From an uncultured Collinsella sp. (lineage in GTDB: Bacteria > Actinomycetota > Coriobacteriia > Coriobacteriales > Coriobacteriaceae), in NCBI GenBank assembly GCA_959599915.1, contig CAUGJE010000003.1, positions 155,059 through 219,058 of the forward strand: DNA of 64,000 nt, in the 5' to 3' direction. Positions 18,130 through 27,221 of the stretch are shown piece after piece (the stretch's first letter is position 1; each line of letters opens with the position of its first letter). The notes below the pieces were generated by a model, which worked only from the letters and a program-made list of their open reading frames with translations, had not been told where the DNA came from and did not search any database. A program made the translations under genes and the position numbers.

Positions 18130-19059
18130 ATGAAAATTCCCGTAGATAAGCTGACCCGCGCTTTTAAGATGGGCGCGTCCGTTAAGAAGGATTCCGATAC
18201 GCCGGTGCGCGTCTCGGTCTATCTGGATTCGTCCGCCTCGCGCTTTCTGGCCGAGACGGTGCGTGACGCCTTTGTGCCGCAGACGACCTCGGGCATTGTG
18301 CGCGTCGAGCGTCTGGGGGAGGAGCGAATTGCTCCAAAGACCGATACCGATGTGGTACTGGTGCTCTCGTGTGGTTCCGACCGCCTGGAGAGTGCCGTGC
18401 AGGAGCTCGTGATCGCCGGCGCGCCCGTGTGCGTGCTTGCCGAGTCTGCTGTGGAGGTGCCGTTTATCGAGGAGTCCACGCCCATGCTCGGCGTGGTGGC
18501 GGCAACCGATAAGACGTTTCTGCTCGAGACGCTTGCCCGCTGGATTCTCGATCGCACCGACAAGGAAACGGCTTTTGCGGCGAACTTTGCCTTTATGCGC
18601 ATCGCGGCGGCCAATCGTATCATCACCTCGTGCGCGCTCACCAATATGGCGACCGGTGCGCTGGTGTTTTTGCCGGGCGCCGATTATCCCGTTATGGCGC
18701 TGGCGCAGGTGGGCATGCTCTTTGAGCTCGCTGCCGTCTTTGGACGCGGCATTAAGCCTGAGCGCGGCTATGAGGTCGCGGGCGTGCTTGCCGGCGGTCT
18801 TGTGATCCGCGCGGTCACCCGCGCACTCGTCAAGCAGACGCCGCATATTGGGTTTGCCGTCAAGGCGCTCACTGCTGCCGCGGGCACCTATGGCATGGGC
18901 CGTGCGCTCGTTTCGCTCTACGAGCGCGATGTCGACTACAGCCGTGCCAACGAGGTGGTCACCGCCACGTTCTCCCGCGTTCGCGATCTGGTGACCACGG
19001 TCGCGGGTGCTACCCGTCCTATGGCGTCCTACCAGGACGCATCCGATCTCGCAGCTTAG
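18130..19059 (+). CDS. Conserved hypothetical protein with DUF697-like membrane domain
   Basis: This 309-residue protein is coupled to rodA (18-base gap, GGAGGGG ribosome binding site). The first 140 residues look like a soluble alpha/beta domain (VRVSVYLDSSASRFLAETV, VVLVLSCGSDRLESAVQEL). From about residue 150 it resembles the hydrophobic DUF697 domain found in YcjF and at the C terminus of some GTPases: NRIITSCALTNMATG, GADYPVMALAQVGMLFELA, then EVAGVLAGGLVIRAVTRAL and AAAGTYGMGRALV. No GTPase motifs are visible. Position at the end of the elongasome operon suggests an envelope role, but there is no direct evidence. Confidence 0.75.
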   Translation: MKIPVDKLTRAFKMGASVKKDSDTPVRVSVYLDSSASRFLAETVRDAFVPQTTSGIVRVERLGEERIAPKTDTDVVLVLSCGSDRLESAVQELVIAGAPVCVLAESAVEVPFIEESTPMLGVVAATDKTFLLETLARWILDRTDKETAFAANFAFMRIAAANRIITSCALTNMATGALVFLPGADYPVMALAQVGMLFELAAVFGRGIKPERGYEVAGVLAGGLVIRAVTRALVKQTPHIGFAVKALTAAAGTYGMGRALVSLYERDVDYSRANEVVTATFSRVRDLVTTVAGATRPMASYQDASDLAA

Positions 19060-19069
19060 GGGTTTTCCG

Positions 19070-20947
19070 TTGCGCGTTGCATACCAAGACTGTTTTCATT
19101 TAATTGAGCCGCTGCTCGCCAAGGTCGAAAAGCCGAGTCGCTATATCGATCACGAGTGGGGCACGCTTTCCAAGGCCGATGCCGACTACCGTTGCTGCTT
19201 GATCTACCCGGATGTGTACGAGGTTGGTCTGCCCAACCAGGGTATCGCCATCCTCTACAACATTCTTAACCAGGCCGAGGGCATCTCCTGCGAGCGCGGC
19301 TATGTGCCGTGGCCCGACATGGGTGACGCCATGCGCGAGGCGGGCATTCCGCTGCTGTCGCTCGAAGGTGCTGCCCCCGTCGCTTCGTTTGATATCGTCG
19401 GTCTGCATGTGCCGCACGAGATGGCGGTGACGAACTTCCTCGAGGCACTCGATCTCGCTGGCATTCCGCTGTTAGCGGCCGACCGAGGCGAAGACGACCC
19501 CATCATCATCGCCGGCGGTCCCTCGGTGTACAACCCTGAGCCGTACGCGGCCTTCTTCGATGCCATCCTCATCGGCGAGGGCGAGGAATCGCTGCTCGAG
19601 ACCTGCCAGCTGCATCGCCGCCTGCGTGACGAAGGAGTCCCGCGCGCGCAGATTGTTGAGCAGCTTGCATCCATTGCCGGCAACTACGTGCCGTCGCTCT
19701 ATGAGGTTCGTCACGATGAGCCCTGCTCGCCGCATGGCTACACCGTGCCGCGTGAGGGCAAGGATGCTCCGGTCGTGGTCTACAAGCGCGTCGTCGAGGA
19801 TTTCGGCGCCACGAATCCGCTGTCGCAGTCGTGTGTACCCTATGCGCAGCTGGTCCACGACCGCCTGTCTATCGAGATCCTGCGTGGCTGCGCTCGCGGC
19901 TGTCGTTTTTGCCAGGCCGGCATGACGTATCGCCCGGTGCGCGAGCGCTCGGCCGACCAGATCGTCTCGTCGGTGATTCAGGGTCTGGAAAAGACCGGCT
20001 ATGACGAGGTGTCGCTGACCTCGCTCTCCACGACCGACCACTCCTGCATTCGCGACGTGCTCGGCAGGCTCAACCGTCGCCTGGAGGATACGGGTATTCG
20101 CGTGTCTATTCCGTCGCAGCGCCTGGATTCGTTTGGCGTGGATATGGCCGAGTCGGTCGCCGGCGAAAAGAAGGGCGGCCTGACGTTCGCACCCGAGGCC
20201 GGCAGCCAGCGCATGCGCGACATCATTAACAAGAACGTGACCGAGGAGGACCTGGACCGTGCGGCCAAGGCGGCCTTCGAGGCCGGCTGGAACCGCATGA
20301 AGCTCTACTTTATGATGGGCCTTCCCGGCGAGCGCGACGAGGACATCGTGGCCATCGCCAATCTGGCCGATCACGTGCTGGAGCTCGGTCGTTCCGTGGT
20401 GCCCAAGGCTCGTCGCGGCTCGATCTCGGTGTCCATCTCGGTTTCGGTGTTTATCCCCAAGGCTGCCACGCCGTTCCAGTGGTGCCCGCAGCTCGACTAC
20501 GACGACGTCAAGCGTCGCCAGAAGCTGCTTATCACGAGCGTTCGCAACCGTGCCGTCCGCGTGCATTACCACGATGCCGAGACCTCGCTCATCGAGGCCG
20601 CGCTCTCCCGCGCCGGTCGTGACATGACGCCCGTCATCATCGATGCTTGGCGCTCGGGGTCTCGCTTTGACGCCTGGGTAGAGCATTTCTCGCTCGATAA
20701 CTGGAAGGAGGCTGCTGCCAAAAACGGCATCGACCTCAATGAGCTTGTGCACCTGCCCTATGAGTTGGACTGGCGTCTGCCGTGGGAGCATGTGAGCCCC
20801 GGCTGCACGCGCGGCTTCCTCGAGCGCGAGTACCGTCGCTCGCTCGAGGGTGTCACGACTCCCGACTGCACTCGCACGTCGTGCACCGGCTGCGGAATCT
20901 GCCCCACGCTCCACGCCAAGAATGTATTGATGGGTGATCGCGCATGA
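19070..20947 (+). CDS. Radical SAM protein, TIGR03960-like family
   Basis: This 625-residue protein has an N-terminal B12-binding-like region and a radical SAM core. The 4Fe-4S ligands are C274, C278 and C281 in CARGCRFCQAG, and a Cys-rich C terminus (CTRTSCTGCGICPTLH) may hold a second cluster. It resembles the uncharacterised radical SAM family (TIGR03960) that travels with the DUF2344 partner encoded next. The frame stays open into the previous gene. I chose TTG 19070 because AGGGG lies seven bases upstream and the homologous N terminus (MRVAYQDCFHLIEPLL) begins there. It overlaps the next gene by four bases (ATGA). The substrate is unknown; neighbours for ribosomal proteins L21 and L27 hint at translation or RNA modification. 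Confidence 0.9.
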   Translation: MRVAYQDCFHLIEPLLAKVEKPSRYIDHEWGTLSKADADYRCCLIYPDVYEVGLPNQGIAILYNILNQAEGISCERGYVPWPDMGDAMREAGIPLLSLEGAAPVASFDIVGLHVPHEMAVTNFLEALDLAGIPLLAADRGEDDPIIIAGGPSVYNPEPYAAFFDAILIGEGEESLLETCQLHRRLRDEGVPRAQIVEQLASIAGNYVPSLYEVRHDEPCSPHGYTVPREGKDAPVVVYKRVVEDFGATNPLSQSCVPYAQLVHDRLSIEILRGCARGCRFCQAGMTYRPVRERSADQIVSSVIQGLEKTGYDEVSLTSLSTTDHSCIRDVLGRLNRRLEDTGIRVSIPSQRLDSFGVDMAESVAGEKKGGLTFAPEAGSQRMRDIINKNVTEEDLDRAAKAAFEAGWNRMKLYFMMGLPGERDEDIVAIANLADHVLELGRSVVPKARRGSISVSISVSVFIPKAATPFQWCPQLDYDDVKRRQKLLITSVRNRAVRVHYHDAETSLIEAALSRAGRDMTPVIIDAWRSGSRFDAWVEHFSLDNWKEAAAKNGIDLNELVHLPYELDWRLPWEHVSPGCTRGFLEREYRRSLEGVTTPDCTRTSCTGCGICPTLHAKNVLMGDRA

Positions 20948-21756
20948 GTGAGCGCCTGACCGACAACCCCACGCTCTTTAGACTTCGTGTTCGCTATGGC
21001 AAGCGCGATCGCCTTAAGTACCTGGGCCATCTCGAAGTAATCCATACCATTGAGCGCATCGTGCGCCGTGCGGGACTTCCCTATGCCGTCACGCAGGGCT
21101 TCTCTCCGCACATGCGAGTGGGCTTCTCTTCGGCGCTACCGGTGGGTACGTCGTCGATCTGCGAGTGGTATGACCTGTTTATGACCGAGTTCGTGGCGCT
21201 CGACGAGGCGTTTGGGCGCCTGGCTGCGGCGTCTCCGGCCGATCTGGCGCCCATCGAGGCGGCGTACATCGACGTGCATACGCCGGCGTTGACGGCTCAG
21301 CTTACGCGTCTGTCGTATCGCATCGACCTGCACTTGGATCCCGAGGCGCCCGTAAGCGCCGACGAGGTGCGTCGTGCGATCGACACGCTGCGCGCGGGCC
21401 ATGGCATCGACTACGCGCGCGGCAAAAAGAGCAAGCGCTTGGATTTGGATCACACGCTCGTGGGCTATGAGCTCACGGCGGGGGAGCGCCCGGACCATTT
21501 GGTGCTCATGCTCGACACCCATGCCGATAACGAGGGCTCCATGCGTCCGGAAATTTTGCTTTCCGCTGCTGATGTTTTGTTGCAGGGCTTGACCCCGGGC
21601 GTGGATGCACCTATTGTTTCCACCGGTATGCAAGACCTCGTGACCATCTGCTCCTACGATGTCGAGCGTCAGAATCAAGCATGCGAGGACGACGAGGGCC
21701 GACTCGTCAGCCCCATACCTGTGCGAACTTGTGGATTTGCTCCACATACTCGTTGA
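20944..21756 (+). CDS. Radical-SAM-linked protein (DUF2344 / TIGR03936)
   Basis: This 270-residue partner of the preceding radical SAM enzyme is translationally coupled through an ATGA overlap. The N terminus shows the family pattern RLRVRYGKRDRLKYLGHLEV and QGFSPHMRVGFSSALPVGTSS. It has no Fe-S motif itself. In some lineages this domain is fused to the radical SAM protein; here they are separate genes. The stop codon overlaps the -35 box of the rplU promoter. The function is not established. Confidence 0.88.
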   Translation: MSERLTDNPTLFRLRVRYGKRDRLKYLGHLEVIHTIERIVRRAGLPYAVTQGFSPHMRVGFSSALPVGTSSICEWYDLFMTEFVALDEAFGRLAAASPADLAPIEAAYIDVHTPALTAQLTRLSYRIDLHLDPEAPVSADEVRRAIDTLRAGHGIDYARGKKSKRLDLDHTLVGYELTAGERPDHLVLMLDTHADNEGSMRPEILLSAADVLLQGLTPGVDAPIVSTGMQDLVTICSYDVERQNQACEDDEGRLVSPIPVRTCGFAPHTR

Positions 21757-21781
21757 CGGGGGTATTTTCGCCTGCTATTAT
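21753..21781 (+). promoter_or_regulatory. rplU-rpmA promoter
   Basis: TTGACG (21753-21758), a 17-base spacer and TATTAT (21776-21781) form a strong promoter. The predicted transcript start is about 35 bases before the rplU ATG, leaving little room for a structured leader. Confidence 0.8.
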
Positions 21782-21823
21782 ATTCGGCTGTTGCACTAAC
21801 TGATGCATGAAGGGCAAGTAAAC

Positions 21824-22198
21824 ATGTACGCAATCGTTAACACGGGCGGCAAGCAGTACAAGGTCGCCACCGACGATGTCATCACCGTCGAGAAGATCGA
21901 GGGCAATGAGGGCGACAAGGTCACCCTGCCGGTCATCTTCCTCAACGATGGTAAGAAGATCGTCACCGATCCCGACAAGCTGGCTAAGGCCAAGGTTACC
22001 GCTCAGATCGTTGAGCAGTTCAAGGGCGAGAAGCAGCTGGTCTTCAAGTTCCACAAGCGCAAGCGCTATCGTCGTCTGAAGGGTCACCGTCAGCAGCTCA
22101 CCAAGCTGAAGATCGTGAAGGTCCAGGCTACGTCCCGCGCCAAGAAGGCTGTCAAGGCAGAGGCCGAGGCTGTTGCCGAGGCTCCCGTCGCCGAGTAG
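21824..22198 (+). CDS. rplU: Large ribosomal subunit protein bL21
   Basis: This 124-residue L21 begins MYAIVNTGGKQYKV, the family N terminus, and has the FKFHKRKRYRRLKGHRQ RNA-binding block. The ATG at 21824 is chosen over an in-frame ATG seven codons upstream because the family starts here and GAAGGG lies suitably upstream. The last 25 residues are an Ala/Glu-rich extension common in actinobacterial L21. It is followed by rpmA and obg, a conserved order. Confidence 0.97.
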   Translation: MYAIVNTGGKQYKVATDDVITVEKIEGNEGDKVTLPVIFLNDGKKIVTDPDKLAKAKVTAQIVEQFKGEKQLVFKFHKRKRYRRLKGHRQQLTKLKIVKVQATSRAKKAVKAEAEAVAEAPVAE

Positions 22199-22231
22199 AT
22201 TACACTCGTAACGAAAGAGTAGGTATACACA

Positions 22232-22489
22232 ATGGCACACAAAAAAGGACTCGGTTCCTCCCGTAATGGCCGTGACTCCCGCGGTCAGCGCCTTGGCACG
22301 AAGCGCTATGCCGGCCAGACGGTAACCACGGGCACGATTCTCGTCCGTCAGCACGGCACTCACATCCACCCGGGTGAGAACGTTGGTCGTGGCAAGGACG
22401 ACACGCTGTTCGCGCTGGTCGACGGTACCGTTGAGTTCCACAAGGGTATCAAGCACAGGGTCAGCGTACGCCCGCTCGCGAACGCGTAA
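22232..22489 (+). CDS. rpmA: Large ribosomal subunit protein bL27
   Basis: This 85-residue L27 begins MAHKKGLGSSRNGRDSRGQR, without the cleavable N-terminal extension of Firmicutes L27, so no Prp protease processing is expected. It has the VRQHGTHIHPGENVGRGKDDTL segment cut here into its core motifs RQHGTHIHPG and GRGKDDTLFAL. L27 lies at the peptidyl transferase centre. It is cotranscribed with rplU (33-base gap) and is followed by a terminator. Confidence 0.97.
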   Translation: MAHKKGLGSSRNGRDSRGQRLGTKRYAGQTVTTGTILVRQHGTHIHPGENVGRGKDDTLFALVDGTVEFHKGIKHRVSVRPLANA

Positions 22490-22514
22490 TTCACCCTTCA
22501 TAGAGCACATATGT

Positions 22515-22557
22515 GGGAGGCACTTGAGTTTTAGAATTCAAGGGTCTCCCTCTTTTT
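22515..22557 (+). terminator. Terminator after rpmA
   Basis: The outer pair GGGAG/CTCCC and the inner pair CTTGA/TCAAG form an interrupted hairpin followed by CTTTTTG. It lies 17 bases before the obg TTG start, so obg may depend on partial readthrough. Confidence 0.6.
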
Positions 22558-22573
22558 GTAGGAGGCGATTCTG

Positions 22574-24040
22574 TTGTCACAGTTCACCGATATCAGCCGC
22601 ATTAACGTGTGCGGCGGCGACGGCGGAGCCGGATGCATGTCGTTTAGGCGCGAGGCATTTGTCCCCAAGGGCGGCCCCGATGGCGGCGACGGCGGTCGTG
22701 GCGGCAATGTCGTCATCCAGGCCGATGCTCAGCTGTCTTCGCTGATCGATTACCGCTTTAAGCATCACTTCCGCGCCGAGCGCGGCACGCACGGCCAGGG
22801 CGCTCGTCGCAATGGCAAGAGCGGCGAGGACCTGATCCTGAAGGTTCCCATGGGCACCGTGGTGCGCGAGCTCGATCCCGAGACGCAGACCCCGATGTTC
22901 GAGATTGCCGACCTGGTGCACGACGGCGAGCGCGTTGTCGTGGCGCCCGGTGGCGCCGGCGGTCTGGGCAATACCCACTTTGTGACGTCGGTGCGTCGCG
23001 CGCCCGCGTTCGCTCAGCTGGGCGAACCGGCCGAGGAGCACTGGATTGAGCTCGAGATGAAGCTTATGGCCGATGCCGCGCTCGTGGGCTTTCCCTCGGT
23101 GGGTAAGTCTTCGCTCATCGCGCGCATGAGTGCCGCCCGTCCCAAGATCGCCGACTATCCGTTTACCACGCTCGTGCCGAACCTCGGCATGGTGCGTGCC
23201 GGGGAGTATTCTTATGTCGTTGCCGACGTTCCTGGTTTGATCGAGGGCGCGAGCGAGGGCAAGGGCCTAGGCCACCAGTTCCTGCGCCACATTGAGCGTA
23301 CGGCCCTGATCATGCATGTCGTCGACATGACGGGCGGTTTTGAGGATCGCGACCCGGTTGAGGATTACCGCATCATCAACCGTGAGCTCGAGCAGTATGG
23401 CGCAGAGCTCTCGGAGCGCCCGCAAATCGTTGTCGCCAACAAGTGCGATGCGCCGGGCACGGCCGACAAGATTGCCGACCTCAAGCGCGCCGCGCTCGAC
23501 GATGGACATATGTTCTTTGCCGTGTCCGCCGTGACGGGCGCCGGTCTCAATACGCTGATGCTTGCCGTGGGCGAGCAGGTGGCTAAGCTTCGCGCCGAGC
23601 TGGCGGTTTCCGATGAGCCGGTCGATCTTCGCGACGAGGAGTGGGAGCGCCGCCGTCTGCAGCGCGAGAAGCGGTTCCGCATTGTCCAGGAGGAGCCCGG
23701 TGCCTTCCGTGTGGTTGGTCGTGCCATCGAGCGCATGGTCATCCAGACCGATTGGGAAAACGAGGAAGCCGTCATTTACCTGCAGCATAAGTTTGCGCGT
23801 ATGGGTGTTGACGACGCGCTCGAGAAGGCCGGTTGCCGTGCGGGCGACGAGGTCCGCATTTGCCAGCGTGCCTTTGACTTTGAGGGCGCTGAGGACTTCT
23901 CGGAGTACGAGGAGCTCGAAGGCGCTGGCGAGGACGTTGCCGTTGAGGCCATTGACGTGGCCGATGCTGCGGATGAGGGCGTCGAGGTTGTCGATACGAC
24001 GGATGCCGCGGACGATGTCGAGACCCCGGAGGGCGAGTAA
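22574..24040 (+). CDS. obg: GTPase Obg
   Basis: This 488-residue ribosome-assembly GTPase has three domains. The glycine-rich Obg fold is at 1-160 (GGDGGAGCMSFRREAFVPKG then GPDGGDGGRGGN). The G domain has G1 GFPSVGKS at 172-179, DVPGLIEGAS for G3 and NKCD for G4. The OCT domain lies at about 350-430. It ends in an acidic tail of about 50 residues. The TTG at 22574 is preceded by GGAGG eight bases upstream and the product starts MSQFTDISRI, as in the family. It is essential in most bacteria and coupled here to nadD with a three-base gap. Confidence 0.96.
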   Translation: MSQFTDISRINVCGGDGGAGCMSFRREAFVPKGGPDGGDGGRGGNVVIQADAQLSSLIDYRFKHHFRAERGTHGQGARRNGKSGEDLILKVPMGTVVRELDPETQTPMFEIADLVHDGERVVVAPGGAGGLGNTHFVTSVRRAPAFAQLGEPAEEHWIELEMKLMADAALVGFPSVGKSSLIARMSAARPKIADYPFTTLVPNLGMVRAGEYSYVVADVPGLIEGASEGKGLGHQFLRHIERTALIMHVVDMTGGFEDRDPVEDYRIINRELEQYGAELSERPQIVVANKCDAPGTADKIADLKRAALDDGHMFFAVSAVTGAGLNTLMLAVGEQVAKLRAELAVSDEPVDLRDEEWERRRLQREKRFRIVQEEPGAFRVVGRAIERMVIQTDWENEEAVIYLQHKFARMGVDDALEKAGCRAGDEVRICQRAFDFEGAEDFSEYEELEGAGEDVAVEAIDVADAADEGVEVVDTTDAADDVETPEGE

Positions 24041-24043
24041 GCC

Positions 24044-24721
24044 ATGTCGCTGCGCGGTGGAATCGGTTTGCCCGAGCTTCCTCTAGAGGACGGGCAGGAG
24101 TTTAGGCTTGGCATTATGGGTGGCACCTTTGATCCCATCCATTACGGACACCTGGTGACCGCTGAGCAGGCGCGCGAGTCGCTCGACTTGGATGCCGTGC
24201 TCTTTATGCCGGCGGGCACGCCTGCCTTTAAGCTTGACAAGCCGGTGACGCCTGCCGAGGACCGTTATGCCATGACGGTCCTCGCCACCGCCGCGAACCC
24301 GGCCTTTTTGGCGAGTCGGTTCGAGATCGACCGTCCGGGCGTAACCTATACGGCCGATACGCTTCATGCCCTTCGCGACTTTTATCCGCCGCAGGTAAAG
24401 CTCTACTTTATTACGGGTGCCGATGCGATTATCGATATTGTGACCTGGCATGATGCCGAACGAATCGCTGAGCTTGCTACCTTTATTGCGGCGACGCGAC
24501 CGGGCTTTGATATCGATACGGCGCGTGCCCGAATCAAAGAGTCGGGGCTGCCGTTCGACGTGCGCTATATTCAGATTCCGGCGCTGGCGATCAGCTCGAC
24601 GAACATTCGTAAGCGAGTTGCCCGCGGCATGAGCGTGCGCTATCTTACGAGCGAGTCCGTGCTCGGCTACATTCGCAAGCGCAGGCTATATGCCGATTTG
24701 GGCCAAGAAGATTTTGAGTGA
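24044..24721 (+). CDS. nadD: Nicotinate-nucleotide adenylyltransferase
   Basis: This 225-residue enzyme adenylylates nicotinate mononucleotide in NAD synthesis. The nucleotidyltransferase motifs GIMGGTFDPIHYGHL (residues about 23-37, with the HxGH-type site) and ISSTNIRKRVARG (near 185) are intact. Its N terminus has about 20 residues ahead of the fold, which is slightly long. It follows obg by three bases and overlaps the yqeK start by one base, the conserved obg-nadD-yqeK-rsfS order. Confidence 0.95.
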   Translation: MSLRGGIGLPELPLEDGQEFRLGIMGGTFDPIHYGHLVTAEQARESLDLDAVLFMPAGTPAFKLDKPVTPAEDRYAMTVLATAANPAFLASRFEIDRPGVTYTADTLHALRDFYPPQVKLYFITGADAIIDIVTWHDAERIAELATFIAATRPGFDIDTARARIKESGLPFDVRYIQIPALAISSTNIRKRVARGMSVRYLTSESVLGYIRKRRLYADLGQEDFE

Positions 24722-25341
24722 TGGGGGCTACGTTGTCGGTAGAGGATCAGTTTGAGGGCGATGAGCGCGCGCTGCTCAAGCGCATTCAAGAGCTGCTCGA
24801 TGTTCGCATGAAAGATAAGCGCAAGCGCTATGTGCATTCGCTGGGTGTTGCCGAGACCGCACTTCATCTGGCCGAGGTCTACGGCGTTGACCGCTTTGAT
24901 GCGGCTGCCGCCGGCTTAATTCACGACTGGGACAAGGTTCTTTCCGATGACGAGCTCGTGGCCCGCGCGCTTCACTATGGCATCAAGGTTGCCGGCTCTC
25001 CTTCCGCCGCGACGCCGCTTTTGCATGGCCCTGTTGCCGCCTATGAGCTTCCGCAGCTTTTTCCCGAGCTGTCACCGGCCGTTTTCCAGGCTGTCGACCG
25101 TCACACCGTGGGTGCCTGCGACATGACGCCGCTCGATATGGTGGTCTTTGTGGCAGATGCCATCGAGCCCAACCGTCACGGCGACTATGCCCATGCGCTG
25201 CGCAAAATGGTGGGGAAGTTCTCGCTCGATGAGTTGTTCTTCTCCTGTTTTGCGCAGGGTCTGGTCTATGTGATCCAGTCCGGGCGCTATCTTTATCCCA
25301 CGGCTATTACGATTTACAACCATTACGCCCAGCTGCGCTAG
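24721..25341 (+). CDS. yqeK: HD-domain diadenosine tetraphosphatase YqeK-like
   Basis: This 206-residue HD-superfamily hydrolase belongs to the YqeK family, whose characterised members split Ap4A symmetrically to ADP. It has RYVHSLGVAETALHLAE, the HD pair in LIHDWDKVL, and DRHTVGACDMTPLDMVVFVADAIEP with the distal metal ligands. The ATG at 24721 overlaps the nadD stop (TGATG). A TTG four codons later is better spaced from GGGGG and could be the real start. Role inferred from family and synteny. Confidence 0.9.
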   Translation: MGATLSVEDQFEGDERALLKRIQELLDVRMKDKRKRYVHSLGVAETALHLAEVYGVDRFDAAAAGLIHDWDKVLSDDELVARALHYGIKVAGSPSAATPLLHGPVAAYELPQLFPELSPAVFQAVDRHTVGACDMTPLDMVVFVADAIEPNRHGDYAHALRKMVGKFSLDELFFSCFAQGLVYVIQSGRYLYPTAITIYNHYAQLR

Positions 25342-25369
25342 CTCGGGTGTGTCTAGAAAGAGGTATTCC

Positions 25370-25825
25370 ATGGCCGACGAGACCATGACTGACGAGCAGA
25401 TTCTTGAAGGTGTGGAGCACAAGAGTTTCGTTGCCACGTCCGACCGCACCGCCGCCTCGCTGTCCGCGAGCGGTGTCGCCGCCGAGGATGTCGCCCGCGC
25501 CGCCGCGCAGGCCGCCTACGACAAGAAGGGCGAGGACGTGCAGGTGCTCGACCTGACCGAGCTTTCCGACGTGTGCGACTACTTTGTGCTTGCCACCGGT
25601 ACCAACAACCGCCAGGTCGATTCGATTGTCGACGAGATCGAGGAGAAGGTTGCCGAGGCTTGCGGCGAGCATCCGTTCTCCATCGAGGGCCGCGAGCAGA
25701 AGACCTGGATGCTCATGGACTACGGCTCGGTTGTCGTCCACGTCTTCACTCCCGAAGCCCGCGACTTTTACCGCCTAGAAAAGCTCTGGGGTGACGCCCC
25801 CCAGCTCCCCCTCGACCTCCTCTAG
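25370..25825 (+). CDS. rsfS: Ribosomal silencing factor RsfS
   Basis: This 151-residue protein binds L14 and blocks subunit joining when nutrients are scarce. The core lies at about 45-150, with VLDLTELSDVCDYFVLATGTN, then NRQVDSIVDEIEEKV and WMLMDYGSVVVHVFTPEARDFY. The preceding 40 residues are a non-conserved acidic extension. ATG 25370 follows AAAGAGG. It is the last gene of the obg-nadD-yqeK-rsfS run and converges on dinB. Confidence 0.94.
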   Translation: MADETMTDEQILEGVEHKSFVATSDRTAASLSASGVAAEDVARAAAQAAYDKKGEDVQVLDLTELSDVCDYFVLATGTNNRQVDSIVDEIEEKVAEACGEHPFSIEGREQKTWMLMDYGSVVVHVFTPEARDFYRLEKLWGDAPQLPLDLL

Positions 25826-25868
25826 TGGCTCATTTAATATGGGGCTTTTAGCTAGCCTCGCGCATTTC

Positions 25869-25911
25869 GCCGGGCAGTTGCGGTTTTCCGCACCTGCCCG
25901 GCTTTCTTTTT
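25869..25911. terminator. Convergent terminator between rsfS and dinB
   Basis: A 15-bp stem with one mismatch closes a TTTT loop (25869-25883 with 25888-25902) and is followed by TTTCTTTTT on the plus strand. It clearly serves rsfS; the minus-strand side has fewer T residues. Confidence 0.85.
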
Positions 25912-25923
25912 GCCCAAAGGCGG

Positions 25924-27177
25924 TTAATCGTCGAAGCGGGATTGGCGGCCGAAAGATAGGGCGGTGTCGCCGAACTTGTCTCGGACGGCATCGATCGCGA
26001 CGGAGAGGTCGCGACGGTCGCTTGATTGGGCTCCGCGGTCGTCGACTTCGCAGAACAGGTCGGTCTGGATGCCGCCCTGATGGTCAAAGTCGCTCATCCC
26101 GATACCCGCCAGACGCACATGCATGCCTTCCTGCCAGATGTTGTCGAGCAGTTCGAGTGCAACCGCCACGAAGATATTCTCATCGTCGGTCGGATGAGGC
26201 AGCCGCCGCTGCGCCGTTCGCCCGCTTCCATACGTATACTTGAGCTTGAGCGTCACCGTGGCGCCCGTTAGCCCCTGACGGCGCAGGCGGCGTCCCACTG
26301 ACTCTCCCAACAGCGCAATCGCCGCCTCAATATCCCCACGCTCAGTCAAATCTTTCGCGAAGGTGCGCTCATTGCTCACCGATTTAACCTCGCGTTCCTC
26401 GTCCAGACTCGTGACTTCGGAAACCTCGAGTCCCAGCGCACGCTGGCGCATGCGTTCGCCGTTGACACCAAAAATAGAGGCCAAGGTGGATTCCGGTGCA
26501 CGTGACAGCTCGCCGAGCGTGTAGATGCGCATGCGGCGCAGTCGCTCCTCGGCCGAGCGCCCGATGCCGCTCATGGCAGATACCGGCAGTGCGGCCAAAA
26601 AGCGCTGCTCGGTTCCGGGGCGCACGATGGTCAGCCCAAACGGCTTGTCCCGCTCGCTTGCGATCTTTGCCACCGTCTTGTTGCAGCCCACGCCAATGGA
26701 GCAGGTCACTCCCAGCGTTGCCACGCGGTCGCTTATGCGCCGTGCAACCTGCAACGGGTCTTCGGGCTCAAAGCGACCCGGTGTGATATCGATAAAGGCC
26801 TCGTCGATGGATACGCGCTCAACGCGCGGGGTCTCGTCGGCGAGAATCGCCATGACCTGAGCACTGACCTCGCGGTAGCGGTCGAAGTGCCCGTGTGTCC
26901 AGATGGCCTGCGGACACAGACGCCGTGCCTCGGCCGAGGGCATGGCGGAATGCACGCCAAAGCGACGCGCCTCGTATGAGCAGGTGGACACAACGCCGCG
27001 GGAATCGGCATCGCCACCCACGATGAGTGGCTTGCCGCGCCACTCGGGATGGTCGAGCATTTCCACGCTCGCAAAAAACGCATCGAGATCCATGAGGCCC
27101 ACCGCCGGCCCCGTCCAGGGCGGCGGCGTGACGCCCGCAGCATCTTCATAACCGTATGTATGTTCGCGTCTTTTCAT
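25924..27177 (-). CDS. dinB: DNA polymerase IV (Y family)
   Basis: This 417-residue translesion polymerase has GLMDLDAFFASVEM with the first catalytic Asp at about 30, and VSIDEAFIDIT with D125-E126. It also has the steric-gate and finger segment CSYEARRFGVHSAMP and the HhH segment SGIGRSAEERLRRM. The little-finger domain follows. Near the C terminus, GIQTDLFCE is a good beta-clamp binding peptide (Q-T-D-L-F), although the very end QSRFDD is not. It is a single gene on the minus strand, convergent with rsfS and divergent from rpsP. No LexA-type box is obvious upstream. Confidence 0.94.
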   Translation of the reverse strand: MKRREHTYGYEDAAGVTPPPWTGPAVGLMDLDAFFASVEMLDHPEWRGKPLIVGGDADSRGVVSTCSYEARRFGVHSAMPSAEARRLCPQAIWTHGHFDRYREVSAQVMAILADETPRVERVSIDEAFIDITPGRFEPEDPLQVARRISDRVATLGVTCSIGVGCNKTVAKIASERDKPFGLTIVRPGTEQRFLAALPVSAMSGIGRSAEERLRRMRIYTLGELSRAPESTLASIFGVNGERMRQRALGLEVSEVTSLDEEREVKSVSNERTFAKDLTERGDIEAAIALLGESVGRRLRRQGLTGATVTLKLKYTYGSGRTAQRRLPHPTDDENIFVAVALELLDNIWQEGMHVRLAGIGMSDFDHQGGIQTDLFCEVDDRGAQSSDRRDLSVAIDAVRDKFGDTALSFGRQSRFDD

Positions 27178-27221
27178 GGCATGAGTATACCGCGCAGCTC
27201 ATGTGGGGTGCGTGGATGTGC

